DNA from: Halomarina pelagica | Lineage (GTDB): Archaea; Halobacteriota; Halobacteria; Halobacteriales; Haloarculaceae | DNA: 64,000 nt | NCBI RefSeq assembly: GCF_024228315.1 | Contig: NZ_CP100454.1 | Location: forward strand, 1,054,001 to 1,118,000 | Direction: 5' to 3' | Shown: positions 1 through 8,644 of the stretch, piece by piece | Numbering within the stretch: position 1 is the stretch's first letter | How the letters are laid out: every line of letters begins with the position of its first letter | The notes under the pieces: model-generated | What the model saw: only the letters and a program-made list of their open reading frames with translations | What the model was told of the DNA's origin: nothing | Database searches by the model: none | Translations under genes and position numbers: made by a program

Positions 1-2
1 TC

Positions 3-449
3 CCCGACCCCGTCGCCGTCGACGCCCGCCCGCTCACCGACGCCGTGAACGCCGTCCTCGCCGCCGCGAAGGAACCCGTGGCCGTCGTAGCGGCCGACCT
101 CGCGCTGGCGACGCCCGCCGCCCTCGAACGCCTGTTCGACGCCGACGGGGAGGTGGTCCTCGCCCCCGGTCGCGGCGGGGGGACCAACGCCCTCCTCGCC
201 CGGCACCCCGAGTTCCGCGTCGACTACCACGGCGCGTCCTACCGCGACCACCGCTCCGCCTGCGAGGCCGTCGGCGCACGGGCCGCGACGGTCGACTCCT
301 ACCGGCTCGGCACGGACGTGGACGAACCCGCGGACCTCGTGGAGGTGCTCCTGCACGGCGAGGGGGCCGCGAGCGAGTGGCTCCGCGACCGCGGGTTCAC
401 GCTCGCCGTGAACGGTGGGCGCGTCGGCGTGCGCCGCGAGGGCGAGTGA
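3..449 (+). CDS. cofC: 2-phospho-L-lactate guanylyltransferase CofC, C-terminal part (5' end outside window)
   Basis: The reading frame is open from base 3, so the gene begins upstream of the window and only about 148 C-terminal residues are seen. They include the nucleotidyltransferase segment [15 protein letters not shown] and a late [15 protein letters not shown] stretch, as in archaeal CofC. CofC activates 2-phospho-L-lactate (or a related acid) with GTP, the step that supplies the lactyl-phospho donor for coenzyme F420. It lies directly upstream of cofG in the same direction, with only about 34 bases between stop and start, which supports the F420 assignment. The family is identified from partial sequence, but the context is strong. 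Confidence 0.85.
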   Translation, partial: PDPVAVDARPLTDAVNAVLAAAKEPVAVVAADLALATPAALERLFDADGEVVLAPGRGGGTNALLARHPEFRVDYHGASYRDHRSACEAVGARAATVDSYRLGTDVDEPADLVEVLLHGEGAASEWLRDRGFTLAVNGGRVGVRREGE

Positions 450-452
450 CAG

Positions 453-460
453 GCTTTTTG
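453..460 (+). promoter_or_regulatory. T-run TATA-like element before cofG
   Basis: A run of five T's lies about 24-31 bases before the GTG chosen for cofG. This is the usual distance for a haloarchaeal promoter that makes a leaderless transcript, so cofG may have its own promoter as well as read-through from cofC. This is inferred from position only. Confidence 0.35.
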
Positions 461-483
461 CCGTCTGCGGCCGAGGTCCGGCC

Positions 484-1584
484 GTGATCCCCGACGCGGA
501 CGAGTACGGCATCGACCTCACCGTCGACGACGACGCAGTGGAGCGCCTGCGCTCCGCGACGTCCGACGACGTCGACCCCGCCCCCGAACTCTCGTTCGCG
601 CGGAACGTCTTCCTCCCGCTCACCACCGCCTGCCGGTACACCTGCACCTACTGCACCTACTACGATCCGCCGGGGCGTGCCTCGCTCATGAGCCCCGAGG
701 AGGTCCGGGAGGTCTGCCGGACGGGCGCGGACGCGGGCTGTACGGAGGCCCTCTTCACGTTCGGCGACGACCCCGACGACCGGTACGAAGAGATACACGA
801 CCAGCTGGCGGCGTGGGGTCACGAGTCGATCCACTCCTACCTCCGCGAGGCGTGCGAGATCGCCCTGGAGGAGGGGCTCCTCCCGCACTCGAACCCCGGC
901 GACCAGACGCGCGAGGAGATGGAACTCGTCGCGGACGTGAACGCGAGCATGGGCGTCATGCTCGAGACCACCGCCGAGGTGCGTGCCCACGCCGGCCCGC
1001 GGGGGAAGTCCCCCGGCCAGCGGCTCAACACCATCCGCGTCGCGGGCGAACTCGGGGTGCCGTTCACCACGGGTATCCTGGTCGGCATCGGCGAGACGTG
1101 GCGCGACCGCGCCGAGTCGCTGCTCGCGATCCGCGCGATGCACGAGCGCTACGGCCACGTACAGGAGATCATCGTCCAGCCCGTCGTCCGGAACGAGCGC
1201 TGGCGCGGCGACACGCCCGCCCTCGACGCGCTCCGCCGCGTCGTCGCGATGGCCCGCGTCGCGCTTCCCGAGGAGGTCAGCGTGCAGGTTCCGCCGAACC
1301 TCGCGCCCGTCCGCGACCTGCTCGACTGCGGGATCGACGACCTCGGCGGGGTGTCGCCGGTCACCGACGACTACGTCAACCCCGAGTACGCCTGGCCCGC
1401 CCTCCGGGAACTCGAGTCGATCGCCGAGGCGGGGGGCGTCCCCCTCCGGGAGCGCCTCCCCGTCTACGGGCGGTTCGTCCCGGAGTGGCTCTCGCCGCGG
1501 ATCGAGGCGGCGATCGCGGACGACGACGAGGCGGGCGCGCGGTACCGGGCGGTGCTCGACGGCCGGGCGGTGGCGGGCGACTAG
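484..1584 (+). CDS. cofG: FO synthase subunit 1, CofG (radical SAM, 366 aa)
   Basis: CofG is the radical SAM half of 7,8-didemethyl-8-hydroxy-5-deazariboflavin (FO) synthase. It cyclises the CofH product to the deazaflavin chromophore of F420. The radical SAM cysteines are C50, C54 and C57 in the motif CRYTCTYC (C-x3-C-x2-C). An open frame runs back to base 415, but that ATG lies inside cofC. The GTG at 484 gives a start that fits the family length and follows a T-run promoter-like element. Upstream is cofC on the same strand. Downstream, cofH converges with just one base between the two stop codons, so the partner subunits are encoded tail to tail. Confidence 0.93.
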   Translation: MIPDADEYGIDLTVDDDAVERLRSATSDDVDPAPELSFARNVFLPLTTACRYTCTYCTYYDPPGRASLMSPEEVREVCRTGADAGCTEALFTFGDDPDDRYEEIHDQLAAWGHESIHSYLREACEIALEEGLLPHSNPGDQTREEMELVADVNASMGVMLETTAEVRAHAGPRGKSPGQRLNTIRVAGELGVPFTTGILVGIGETWRDRAESLLAIRAMHERYGHVQEIIVQPVVRNERWRGDTPALDALRRVVAMARVALPEEVSVQVPPNLAPVRDLLDCGIDDLGGVSPVTDDYVNPEYAWPALRELESIAEAGGVPLRERLPVYGRFVPEWLSPRIEAAIADDDEAGARYRAVLDGRAVAGD

Positions 1585-1585
1585 G

Positions 1586-2944
1586 TCAGTCGTCCGCGGG
1601 CGCGGGCCGACCCGCCGTGAGCGGCGTCCCGTCGGCCTTCGGGCCGAGCATCGGGCCGAGCGGTCCCCCGTCGGGATCGACGACCCGCCGCTCGCGGTAG
1701 TCGGTCGAGCGCTCGACGGGAATCCGGCCGATGGCCGTGATCATCTCCACGTAGTCGCGCACGGAGCGGAACTCGCCGTACTCGCCGCCCGCGCGCTTCG
1801 TGATCTCCTCCGAGAGGATCGTCCCCATGAAGTCGTTCGCGCCGCAGGAGAGGAGTTTCAGCCCGAACGCGTCGCCGTACTTCACCCACGATGACTGGAC
1901 GTTCTCGACGTTGTCGAGGTAGAGCCGCGAGACCGCGATCATCAGTTCGTCCTCCTCGCGGGTCGCGCCGTCCGTCACCATCCCCTTCTCCGCGAGCGGC
2001 GTGTTCCGGTGGACGAACGAGAGCGGGACGAACTCGGTGATCGCGCCGGTGCGCTCCTGCAGGTCGCGAACCCGATCGAGGTGCACGACGCGGTGCATCT
2101 CGTTCTCGACGTGGCCGTACATGATCGTCGCGGTCACGTCCAGACCCACCGAGGCGGCGGCCTCCATCGCCGCCTCCCACTCCGCGGAGTCGATCTTCTG
2201 GGGGCAGATGACGTCGCGAACCTCGTCGACGAGGATCTCCGCGGCCGTCCCCGGAACGGACGCCAGGCCGACGTCCATCAGCTCGCGGTAGACCGACTCG
2301 TAGGACCAGTCGGTGCCCCGGCGCGCGTGGGCGGCCTCCTCCGGCGTCATCGAGTGGACGTGGACGCCGTCGACGTTCATCGCCTCGATCTGCTCGACGT
2401 AGGTCCCGGGATCGACCCGGTAGGCGCTCGCCGGCTTGTAGTTCGGGCCGCCGTTCGCCGCGAGGATCTCCAGGTGCTCGTCGTTCAGCGCGAGCGCCGG
2501 GTGGAGCCCCGAGACGGACGTCACCTCGTAGACGCCGCGGGCGACGGCGTCCCGCACGATGCGGCGGGACTCCCCGGGCGTCTTGGAGAAGCCCCTGGTC
2601 TCGTTACCCCGTTCGAACTCGCCCGCCGGGTCCTTGAAGTTGCAGAACAGACAGCCCGTGTTGCAGGCGGTGGTGACGTTGTTGTTGAGGTTGACGACGA
2701 ACGTCACCTCCTCGCCGACGACCTCGGCGCGGCGGCGGTCCGCGGCCTCGAGCACCCGCTCCTTCCGCGCGGGGTCGATCCCCTCGAACTCGGTGCCGGT
2801 CGTGAGCAGTTCGACCCCGTCGGCGACGGTCAGCCGCTCGCCCGAGCGCGCCTTCGCCAGCGCGTTCTCGAACGACTGGTCCGTCTCCGGCAGGTGCTCG
2901 AAGTCGAAGCGACCGCGCGGGACGTTCGTCGGGAGGCGGTTCAT
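1586..2944 (-). CDS. cofH: FO synthase subunit 2, CofH (radical SAM, 452 aa)
   Basis: CofH transfers the 4-hydroxybenzyl group of tyrosine to 5-amino-6-(D-ribitylamino)uracil, the first half of FO synthesis. The radical SAM motif CNTGCLFC is at residues 94-101, followed by the family segment NFKDPAGE. The frame extends 28 codons further upstream, but the ATG at 2944 (MNRLPTNVPRG) starts the conserved part. It converges on cofG. With cofC next to cofG, three F420 biosynthesis genes are contiguous. Identification is firm from the motif spacing, length and context. Confidence 0.93.
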   Translation of the reverse strand: MNRLPTNVPRGRFDFEHLPETDQSFENALAKARSGERLTVADGVELLTTGTEFEGIDPARKERVLEAADRRRAEVVGEEVTFVVNLNNNVTTACNTGCLFCNFKDPAGEFERGNETRGFSKTPGESRRIVRDAVARGVYEVTSVSGLHPALALNDEHLEILAANGGPNYKPASAYRVDPGTYVEQIEAMNVDGVHVHSMTPEEAAHARRGTDWSYESVYRELMDVGLASVPGTAAEILVDEVRDVICPQKIDSAEWEAAMEAAASVGLDVTATIMYGHVENEMHRVVHLDRVRDLQERTGAITEFVPLSFVHRNTPLAEKGMVTDGATREEDELMIAVSRLYLDNVENVQSSWVKYGDAFGLKLLSCGANDFMGTILSEEITKRAGGEYGEFRSVRDYVEMITAIGRIPVERSTDYRERRVVDPDGGPLGPMLGPKADGTPLTAGRPAPADD

Positions 2945-3042
2945 TGGCGGTAGGTGCGCGCCGATCGCTATAATGGCTGTGGGTGACGACCTCGTGGTAT
3001 CGACGGTGCTGGAACGAGGGAGTACCACATCCCGTGAGGAAC

Positions 3043-3050
3043 CATTATGT
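3043..3050 (+). promoter_or_regulatory. TATA-like element before FAD oxidase
   Basis: The sequence CATTATGT lies about 30 bases before the ATG at 3079, the spacing expected for a haloarchaeal TATA box driving a leaderless message. Confidence 0.4.
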
Positions 3051-3078
3051 TCTCGTGACGCCTCCCGGCCGGTCGACC

Positions 3079-4473
3079 ATGGCTGCCGAGAGCCTCCCCG
3101 ACGAGACGGCGGTGGCGGCGTTCAGAGACGGGTTCCGGGGGCTGGTGCTTCGCCCGGACGACCCGGGGTACGACGAGGCGCGGGCCGTCTGGAACGGGAT
3201 GATCGACCGGCGTCCGGCGCTCGTCGCGCAGTGCGCGGGCGTGGCCGACGTGATCGACGCGGTGACCTTCGCGCGCGAGCAGGACCTGCTCGTCGCGATC
3301 AAGGGCGCGGGGCACAACATCGCCGGCAACGCCGTCTGCGACGACGGCCTGGTGATCGACCTCTCGGGGATGCGGTCGGTCAGAGTGGACCCGGAGGCGC
3401 GGACGGCGCGCGTCGAACCGGGGACCACGCTCGGGATGCTCGACCGGGAGACCCAGGCGTTCGGCCTGGCGGTGCCGACGGGCATCAACTCCACCACGGG
3501 GGTCGCCGGGCTCACGCTGGGCGGCGGCTTCGGCTGGCTCTCGCGGAGGGACGGACTGACGGTCGACAACCTGCGCTCGGTCGACGTGGTGACGGCCGAC
3601 GGGGAACTGCGCCGTGCGAGCGAGCGCGAGAACCCCGACCTCTTCTGGGGCATCCGCGGCGGCGGGGGCAACTTCGGCGTCGTCACCTCATTCGAGTTCG
3701 ACCTCCATCCGGTCGGGCCGGCGGTGCTCGCGGGCCTGGTCGTCCATCCCCTCGCTGACGCCCCCGAACTCCTCCGGGCCTACCGCGAGTTCGTCGCGGA
3801 CTCGCCCAGGGAACTCACGGTCTGGTTCGTACTGCGACACGCGCCGCCCCTCCCGTTCCTTCCCGAGGAGGTCCACGGGAGCAAGATACTGGTCTTCGCG
3901 GCGTGCTACGCCGGCGACCCGGACGAGGGCGAACGACTCGTCCGGCCGCTCCGCGACCTCGGCGACCCCATCGCCGACGTCGTCGCCCCTCAGCCGTTCG
4001 TCGAGTGGCAGCGGGCGTTCGATCCGCTGCTCACGGAGGGCGCGCGCAACTACTGGAAGTCGCACAACTTCACCGACCTCACCGACGGGATGCTCGACGT
4101 CTTCGTCGAGTACGCGGAGACGATGCCCGCCGTCGAGTCGGAGGTGTTCGTCGGCCAACTGGGCGGTGCCGTGAACGACGTCCCCGCCGACGCGACGGCG
4201 TACCCCCACCGCGACGCGGCGTTCGCGACGAACGTCCACACGCGCTGGACCGATCCGGCGATGGACGACGAGTGCATCGCCTGGGCGCGCGACCTCCACG
4301 GCGCGCTGGCCCCCCACGCGACCGGCGGGGCGTACGTGAACTTCATCAGCGAGCGCACGGGCGAGGAGCACGTCGCCTACGGGGCGAACTACGACCGGCT
4401 GGTCGAGATCAAGAACGAGTACGACCCGGACAACCTGTTCCGGACGAACCAGAACGTCGAGCCGACGCTATAA
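3079..4473 (+). CDS. Berberine-bridge-type FAD-linked oxidase (464 aa)
   Basis: A flavoprotein with a PCMH-type FAD-binding domain (about residues 45-215), a substrate domain, and a C-terminal BBE segment near residues 435-460 (GANYDRLVEIKNEYDPDNLF). His79 in KGAGHN matches the histidine that carries the 8-alpha linkage to FAD. The position of the second, cysteinyl linkage found in bicovalent family members reads S/T here (GINSTTGVAG), so a single covalent link is expected. The start at 3079 is chosen because the upstream in-frame ATG at 2983 would overlap the promoter region. Substrate is unknown; relatives oxidise sugars, alcohols and secondary metabolites. It is transcribed divergently from cofH and has no evident operon partner. 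Confidence 0.85.
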   Translation: MAAESLPDETAVAAFRDGFRGLVLRPDDPGYDEARAVWNGMIDRRPALVAQCAGVADVIDAVTFAREQDLLVAIKGAGHNIAGNAVCDDGLVIDLSGMRSVRVDPEARTARVEPGTTLGMLDRETQAFGLAVPTGINSTTGVAGLTLGGGFGWLSRRDGLTVDNLRSVDVVTADGELRRASERENPDLFWGIRGGGGNFGVVTSFEFDLHPVGPAVLAGLVVHPLADAPELLRAYREFVADSPRELTVWFVLRHAPPLPFLPEEVHGSKILVFAACYAGDPDEGERLVRPLRDLGDPIADVVAPQPFVEWQRAFDPLLTEGARNYWKSHNFTDLTDGMLDVFVEYAETMPAVESEVFVGQLGGAVNDVPADATAYPHRDAAFATNVHTRWTDPAMDDECIAWARDLHGALAPHATGGAYVNFISERTGEEHVAYGANYDRLVEIKNEYDPDNLFRTNQNVEPTL

Positions 4474-4492
4474 ACTACTCCACTCTACTTGT

Positions 4493-4925
4493 TCATGGCT
4501 TCTTCTCGCGGGTTGAAGGTCCACTTGAATGGTTCGCGGAACGACGTTTCGCACTATCGCCGTTTGCCTCATTGTGGGGGCTTTCACGTATACTCACGTT
4601 CTGGCCGCCGGTAGCAGACTGGTACTTGTCCTTCATGTTCAATGTCCCTCGATCCAGGCGTACGTTCACAGCCGTGTCTCTACCTAACAACGTTTACGTC
4701 GAACGGAGATACTTCAGACCGATGTTCTTCGCTACGTTGTTGTCCAAGTGAACTTCGAAACTGTAATTTTGGCGACAGTAATGTTTCTATACTTGACGAT
4801 TCTCATGAAGCGTCGTTCCGCGCTTGGAACATCGTTGGGGTGTAGACAGAATTCACCTGTTCAACCGAGATATTGGCCACTTTGTATTTGACGTACTTGA
4901 ACAGAAAACCGATTGCCATACATGG
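4493..4925 (-). pseudogene. Decayed IS605/IS1341-type TnpB transposase fragment
   Basis: Read on the minus strand, this stretch contains pieces of a haloarchaeal TnpB C-terminus in several frames. In order they are LFKYVKYKVANISVEQVN (4881-4904 and on), QRCSKRGTTLHENRQ (about 4793-4837), DNNVAKNIGLKYL near 4710-4750, then VNVRLDRGTLNM and SIRESPHNEA down to the stop at 4493. Stop codons and frameshifts separate the pieces, and several cysteines of the zinc ribbon are gone, so it is not functional. No TnpA, complete ends or target duplication can be seen. The rest of 4474-5149 holds no recognisable gene and is visibly AT-richer than the flanks. It marks the edge of a foreign-looking island. 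Confidence 0.7.
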
Positions 4926-5149
4926 TCTGTGACGCTGTTAATGGCCCACAGAAACTCGGAGATACTTCCGTGGAGATGGTTAGCGTCGGTGCCAACCACG
5001 CCGAGTTTGACGGGGATTGTGCGATGTACCTCTATGATGGTTAATATCTCAATTATAGATATAGTGATAACGATTACATGGGGGTGTTGGCTGGCGGACG
5101 CTCGGCAGTTGATACGCCCCAGGTTGGCTTCTGTTCATGGCGAAAGCCG

Positions 5150-6502
5150 TCAGTCGTTGGCCGCGAGGTAAATCAATTCCATCTCTCGGAGGCGTGTGCG
5201 GCCGGTCGGATCGTCCTCGTTGAGAAGTTCGTCAACCACATTCGCAATCAGTTCCTCGGGGTCTTCGTCTCCGGTCCCGTAGACCAACTTACGCACCGAG
5301 TACGAGGTGTTGCTGATCTTCACGGTGTCGCCTACGTACTCGGCGACTCGATGATGGATCGCCTGGTTGCATTTCTCCTCGAACCTGCTTGCCTCCGAAC
5401 TGTAGTACTTGCTACCGTATGTGTCGTTGATCTCCTGCAAGTAGGAACGCTTACCGAGAATGAGTAGGATGCGCTCCAACGGACATATAGTTGTGCCGTC
5501 GACATCCTCGGCGATGACCCTCTCAAGTAATTCGTCAATGTTTCGTTCGTAGTGCGTAAGCCAGTATGTCCCGTGCATATAATTCCGGAGGCTAGCACGG
5601 ACGAGGAACTCGATCTTTTGCTCTCCCTCATTATCGAGGTCGATGCTATCCCGCTGAGCGAGGAACTCGTACAATCCGCGACGCTGGTACTCGAAACCAC
5701 CAGAGCCTTTAGACCCCTTCACGGCTGTCTTCAGCTCCTCGTCGATGGATTTCGGCGCATCCATCGTTACAAGTTCTCTGACCGGGACACCGTCGTCGGA
5801 CTGGGTGACGTTTAGGTCGAGATTAGCGAGTTGGTCGTCCGGGATACCGACAACCTGCGAGAGGCCTTGTGTCAGTTCCTGGATCTTCCCAGTAATCAGC
5901 TCTTCGCGGTAGCGCATCATGCCGGCGAAGTCGTCGCTGTCCATCCGAGTTGTTCGTGATCCGTCTCGGATGTACGCCTGCCCTTCGTAGATGAACGCCG
6001 ACCCGTCGTTCTTGCGGAGGGTCTTCTCTATGACGAGGGGAACCTGTTCGCCTTGTCGGATGACGATGACCCCACCACGGTCCCCATCTCTCTCCAATTC
6101 GAAGACCTCAAAGTTTGGAGAGGGAGACACCTTATCGGCAAACACGTCCCGGAGGTGTGCGTCGTCTACGTTGAGGATTTGGTCGCCGCCCATCGGCTCC
6201 CGATGCTGCATCCCGGTGAACTGACCGTCGTCATCGAAACCAACGAAGAGGTACCGGAATCGGGCCGGAGTGCGGACGTTCGCAAGTGCCGAGAAGTGCT
6301 TCATCAGCGTCGCCTGCCGTTTCTTGTCGTGGTAAGGTGGGTCAGCCGAGATGTAGAGATCTTGTTTGAAGTCTAGAATCATTCCTTCATCAGGGATTTC
6401 CTCTTCGATGAAGCTGATAACTGACTCATCTGACCGCCCCGAAGCCTCAAGTCTTGCATAGAGAACCTCGTGCCACGCCGATTCGCCTTCTTCCTCGGTC
6501 AT
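5150..6502 (-). CDS. AlbA_2/Schlafen-type DNA-binding domain protein (450 aa)
   Basis: Residues 33-190 match the AlbA_2 (Schlafen-like) fold. There is an acidic LDFKQDLY segment, a basic stretch DKKRQATLMKHFSALANV, the core FRYLFVGFDDDGQFTGM, and a later IVIRQGEQVP...YIRDGSRT block. About 260 further residues form an unassigned, mostly helical region. AlbA_2 domains occur in putative transcription regulators and in prokaryotic antiviral proteins. The codon use and GC are lower than those of the core genes nearby. It stands alone on the minus strand, with a TnpB relic downstream and a small zinc-finger ORF upstream. The domain call is good; function (regulator or defence effector) is not established. 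Confidence 0.65.
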   Translation of the reverse strand: MTEEEGESAWHEVLYARLEASGRSDESVISFIEEEIPDEGMILDFKQDLYISADPPYHDKKRQATLMKHFSALANVRTPARFRYLFVGFDDDGQFTGMQHREPMGGDQILNVDDAHLRDVFADKVSPSPNFEVFELERDGDRGGVIVIRQGEQVPLVIEKTLRKNDGSAFIYEGQAYIRDGSRTTRMDSDDFAGMMRYREELITGKIQELTQGLSQVVGIPDDQLANLDLNVTQSDDGVPVRELVTMDAPKSIDEELKTAVKGSKGSGGFEYQRRGLYEFLAQRDSIDLDNEGEQKIEFLVRASLRNYMHGTYWLTHYERNIDELLERVIAEDVDGTTICPLERILLILGKRSYLQEINDTYGSKYYSSEASRFEEKCNQAIHHRVAEYVGDTVKISNTSYSVRKLVYGTGDEDPEELIANVVDELLNEDDPTGRTRLREMELIYLAAND

Positions 6503-6837
6503 TAATGTCGAGATGCAGTTGAGACTACAAAAACCATCTTGTATGGAATGTTCGTGGAGGCAATCTATGTATTCGGGGGATCATGGACTGATGCCAAGTC
6601 CTCCCCCTAACCGTCTTGCCTGTAACATTGAGCGAGTCCGGAATTGGTGAAACGACGACCACAGGTATACGTCCGGGTTGAACTCTGACGTTGGCGAAAA
6701 AGCGAACCGGTATCCTACGATGAGTATGTCCGGATGGTGTATACCGAGAAACGAATCACGGAGTAAGAGATGGAGTGGAGATTTGGACTCGTCTACACCG
6801 ACAATTCAAACCGCGAAACTGAACAGATGATCCGCCG
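6503..6837. other. AT-richer spacer without a recognisable gene
   Basis: No convincing coding frame is seen on either strand apart from the 45-codon ORF that follows. Short ORFs here lack haloarchaeal protein character. The segment has the same lowered GC as the rest of the 4.5-8.9 kb island. Confidence 0.5.
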
Positions 6838-6975
6838 ATGGATGCCGATATGCTCGATCCCTATGTGGATGAGACCGGGATTCTCACGTGCTATCACTGT
6901 CGATACGAAATCGGTGGCGGTCACGCCAGCGACTGCCCCAAGCCATGTCGTGATCTGAATCCCCCGGATGAGTAG
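6838..6975 (+). CDS. Possible small zinc-finger protein (45 aa)
   Basis: A 45-codon frame opens with ATG and reads MDADMLDPYV, then a segment with two cysteine pairs: CYHC (residues 18-21) and CPKPC (33-37), with histidines at 20 and 29. Haloarchaea carry many unannotated zinc-finger micro-proteins of 40-60 residues with paired cysteines, and this ORF is of that size and acidic. The Cys spacing (C-x2-C, 11 residues, C-x3-C) is not one of the canonical forms. It sits alone between two minus-strand genes. Only the sequence character supports it; homologs would decide. Confidence 0.4.
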   Translation: MDADMLDPYVDETGILTCYHCRYEIGGGHASDCPKPCRDLNPPDE

Positions 6976-7134
6976 TCACGTTCGCAGTACCTACCATCGT
7001 CATTGTGGCGGAGGGCCCCATCTACGCCATTTGCCGGCGGGTGATGCGCTAGTGATGACGCTGACTACAGTCAGCGTAAAGGCGCTCGTTTTCCTCGTCC
7101 TCCCAACTTTTTGCTTGTTTCGTAAAACTGATGA
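6976..7134. other. Non-coding spacer
   Basis: No gene, hairpin or repeat was recognised in this short AT-richer stretch between the zinc-finger ORF and the convergent membrane-protein gene. Confidence 0.4.
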
Positions 7135-7761
7135 TTATTGGTCCCGCTTTTTCTGCTTCTCCAACTCATTGAGCTGTTGCCGCACCCGTAGTAGCTCCTC
7201 GTCGCTCAACCGTTCGACAGGGTTTCTCTTCCTACCTTCGTCCTGTTCAAGTGATTTCTCCACGAACTGCTTAACGAACTCACCGCGTTGGAGTGCGTAG
7301 CTGCTAATAAGGCCTACTAAGTCGAAGAGCGCAAACAACATATAGACGAAGAGCGCGATGAGGCATATCATCGCGAACGGGTGGTAAACCACCTGTAGCG
7401 TCAGCGTGAATAACAAGACGGCTATGGGGAGGACGAGGTTGTACTGGAAGATCGTGAGGACATTCTCGAACTCGCCAATGTCCTGCCAAGCGTAGAGGAA
7501 GAGCCGGTCGGTGAACGACGTAATGATCGTGAGCCCGGTGAGGACGATTGCGAATAGCGTCGCCGAGACCGTGGCGAATGACGAGAGGATACCGATGGCC
7601 TCTGACTCGGCAACACTGCCGTCCATCACGATGAAGACCGCAAAGAATGCGACTACACCGGCTAGCGTGTCCCAACTCAGGACAAGCCGCTGTGGCCCCA
7701 GTTTGATGAGGCGCTTGATGAGGCTTGGTTCGTACAGGTCGCCTTCTTGTTCATTCATCAT
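7135..7761 (-). CDS. Four-helix membrane protein, second gene of a two-gene module (208 aa)
   Basis: Hydrophobic segments at about residues 28-47, 57-81, 104-125 and 129-155 predict four membrane helices. A charged cytoplasmic-looking tail (about 156-208) ends in KQKKRDQ and has coiled-coil character. It starts one base after the stop codon of the upstream gene, so the two are almost certainly co-transcribed and translationally coupled. No family was recognised. A soluble protein followed by a small four-helix membrane protein is the layout of phage lambda RexA/RexB and of some other abortive-infection modules, but no sequence similarity is claimed. Its GC is lower than that of neighbouring core genes. 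Confidence 0.7.
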   Translation of the reverse strand: MMNEQEGDLYEPSLIKRLIKLGPQRLVLSWDTLAGVVAFFAVFIVMDGSVAESEAIGILSSFATVSATLFAIVLTGLTIITSFTDRLFLYAWQDIGEFENVLTIFQYNLVLPIAVLLFTLTLQVVYHPFAMICLIALFVYMLFALFDLVGLISSYALQRGEFVKQFVEKSLEQDEGRKRNPVERLSDEELLRVRQQLNELEKQKKRDQ

Positions 7762-7762
7762 A

Positions 7763-8644
7763 TCAATCTTCCAACTTGTCTAACGCATCGCGAACCTCGG
7801 CCAGCAAGGTCCGCCTGTTGAACTCATCATCGTCGGCCATATCGACTTCGGATTCTATTGGCTTCTCGTCCGTCGTTACCCGCTTCTCCTCTCCCAGCTC
7901 GTCCTCGCCCTCGATAGTCGCCGATCCGTATCCTTCCTCCGCAAGATTCAGGCCGCCGTCGAGGAGGGCGTCGCCCTCAAGGTTAATACCCTCGTCCTCG
8001 TCACCATCACTCTCGCCATCAAATAGGAGCCGGTCGATACCGCTGTCGGCGAGGAACTCATGCATCGGCCTCGAACTGTTTGTACTATCAGGGTTCGGGG
8101 GGGTGAGGCTGGAAAATCGGACACGGGTGATCTTTTTTAGTTTAGCGATCTCCTCGCGTACCTCCTCTTTGTCCACCAACGGCGAGGCGGAGATTTCCTC
8201 TTCCCTGTTGTAGTAGGAGTTGAATGCGGCCCGCAGTATGCGGAACGGTGCCTTCCTCCCAATATCTCGCCGGAATTGGAAGGCCATCACGGAGCTTCTG
8301 AGATCAATGACGAAGAACGAGACGACCGTGTCGTCACGCCTGACTTGTCGGAACCCCCTGATATCTTCGTCGGGCTCCCGACCGGTTTCCTCTGTCTGCT
8401 TGCCGAGACGTGCAGCGATGTAGTCCTCGCCCTCCTGCACATCGCCAAAGTACCATGTGCCCTTGTTGGTCTTCTCCGCCATGTCTGTACCCTGCAGGAG
8501 CGCATTGACGTTGGTCGAAAAGTCGATTACCTCGCGGAGAGCTGCCCTCCGGCGCTCAATGGCATCCCGCTGATCGACGTAATGCGAGAGTTTTCGCTCG
8601 AAGCTCAACCGAGCGAACCGGATTGTACTCATATAACGAGACAT
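7763..8644 (-). CDS. Unknown soluble protein, first gene of a two-gene module (293 aa)
   Basis: No transmembrane segment or signal peptide. The N-terminal part (about 1-140) is mixed and contains FARLSFERKLSHYVDQRDA and VSFFVIDLRSSVMAFQF. The middle reads ITRVRFSSLTPPNPDS. The C-terminal third is strongly acidic with the pattern LAEEGYGSATIEGEDELG followed by a tail rich in Asp/Glu. I recognise no catalytic motif. Stop and start of this gene and the downstream four-helix membrane protein are one base apart. The pair lies in the AT-richer island with a TnpB relic and an AlbA_2 protein, which is the kind of setting where defence modules are found. Function is unassigned. Confidence 0.65.
   Translation of the reverse strand: MSRYMSTIRFARLSFERKLSHYVDQRDAIERRRAALREVIDFSTNVNALLQGTDMAEKTNKGTWYFGDVQEGEDYIAARLGKQTEETGREPDEDIRGFRQVRRDDTVVSFFVIDLRSSVMAFQFRRDIGRKAPFRILRAAFNSYYNREEEISASPLVDKEEVREEIAKLKKITRVRFSSLTPPNPDSTNSSRPMHEFLADSGIDRLLFDGESDGDEDEGINLEGDALLDGGLNLAEEGYGSATIEGEDELGEEKRVTTDEKPIESEVDMADDDEFNRRTLLAEVRDALDKLED

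Noticed and set aside
4493-4690. A 65-residue intact-looking ORF (MLGRDTAVNVRLDRG...)
   Set aside because: It matches only the last part of TnpB and continues upstream in other frames with stops, so it is part of a pseudogene.
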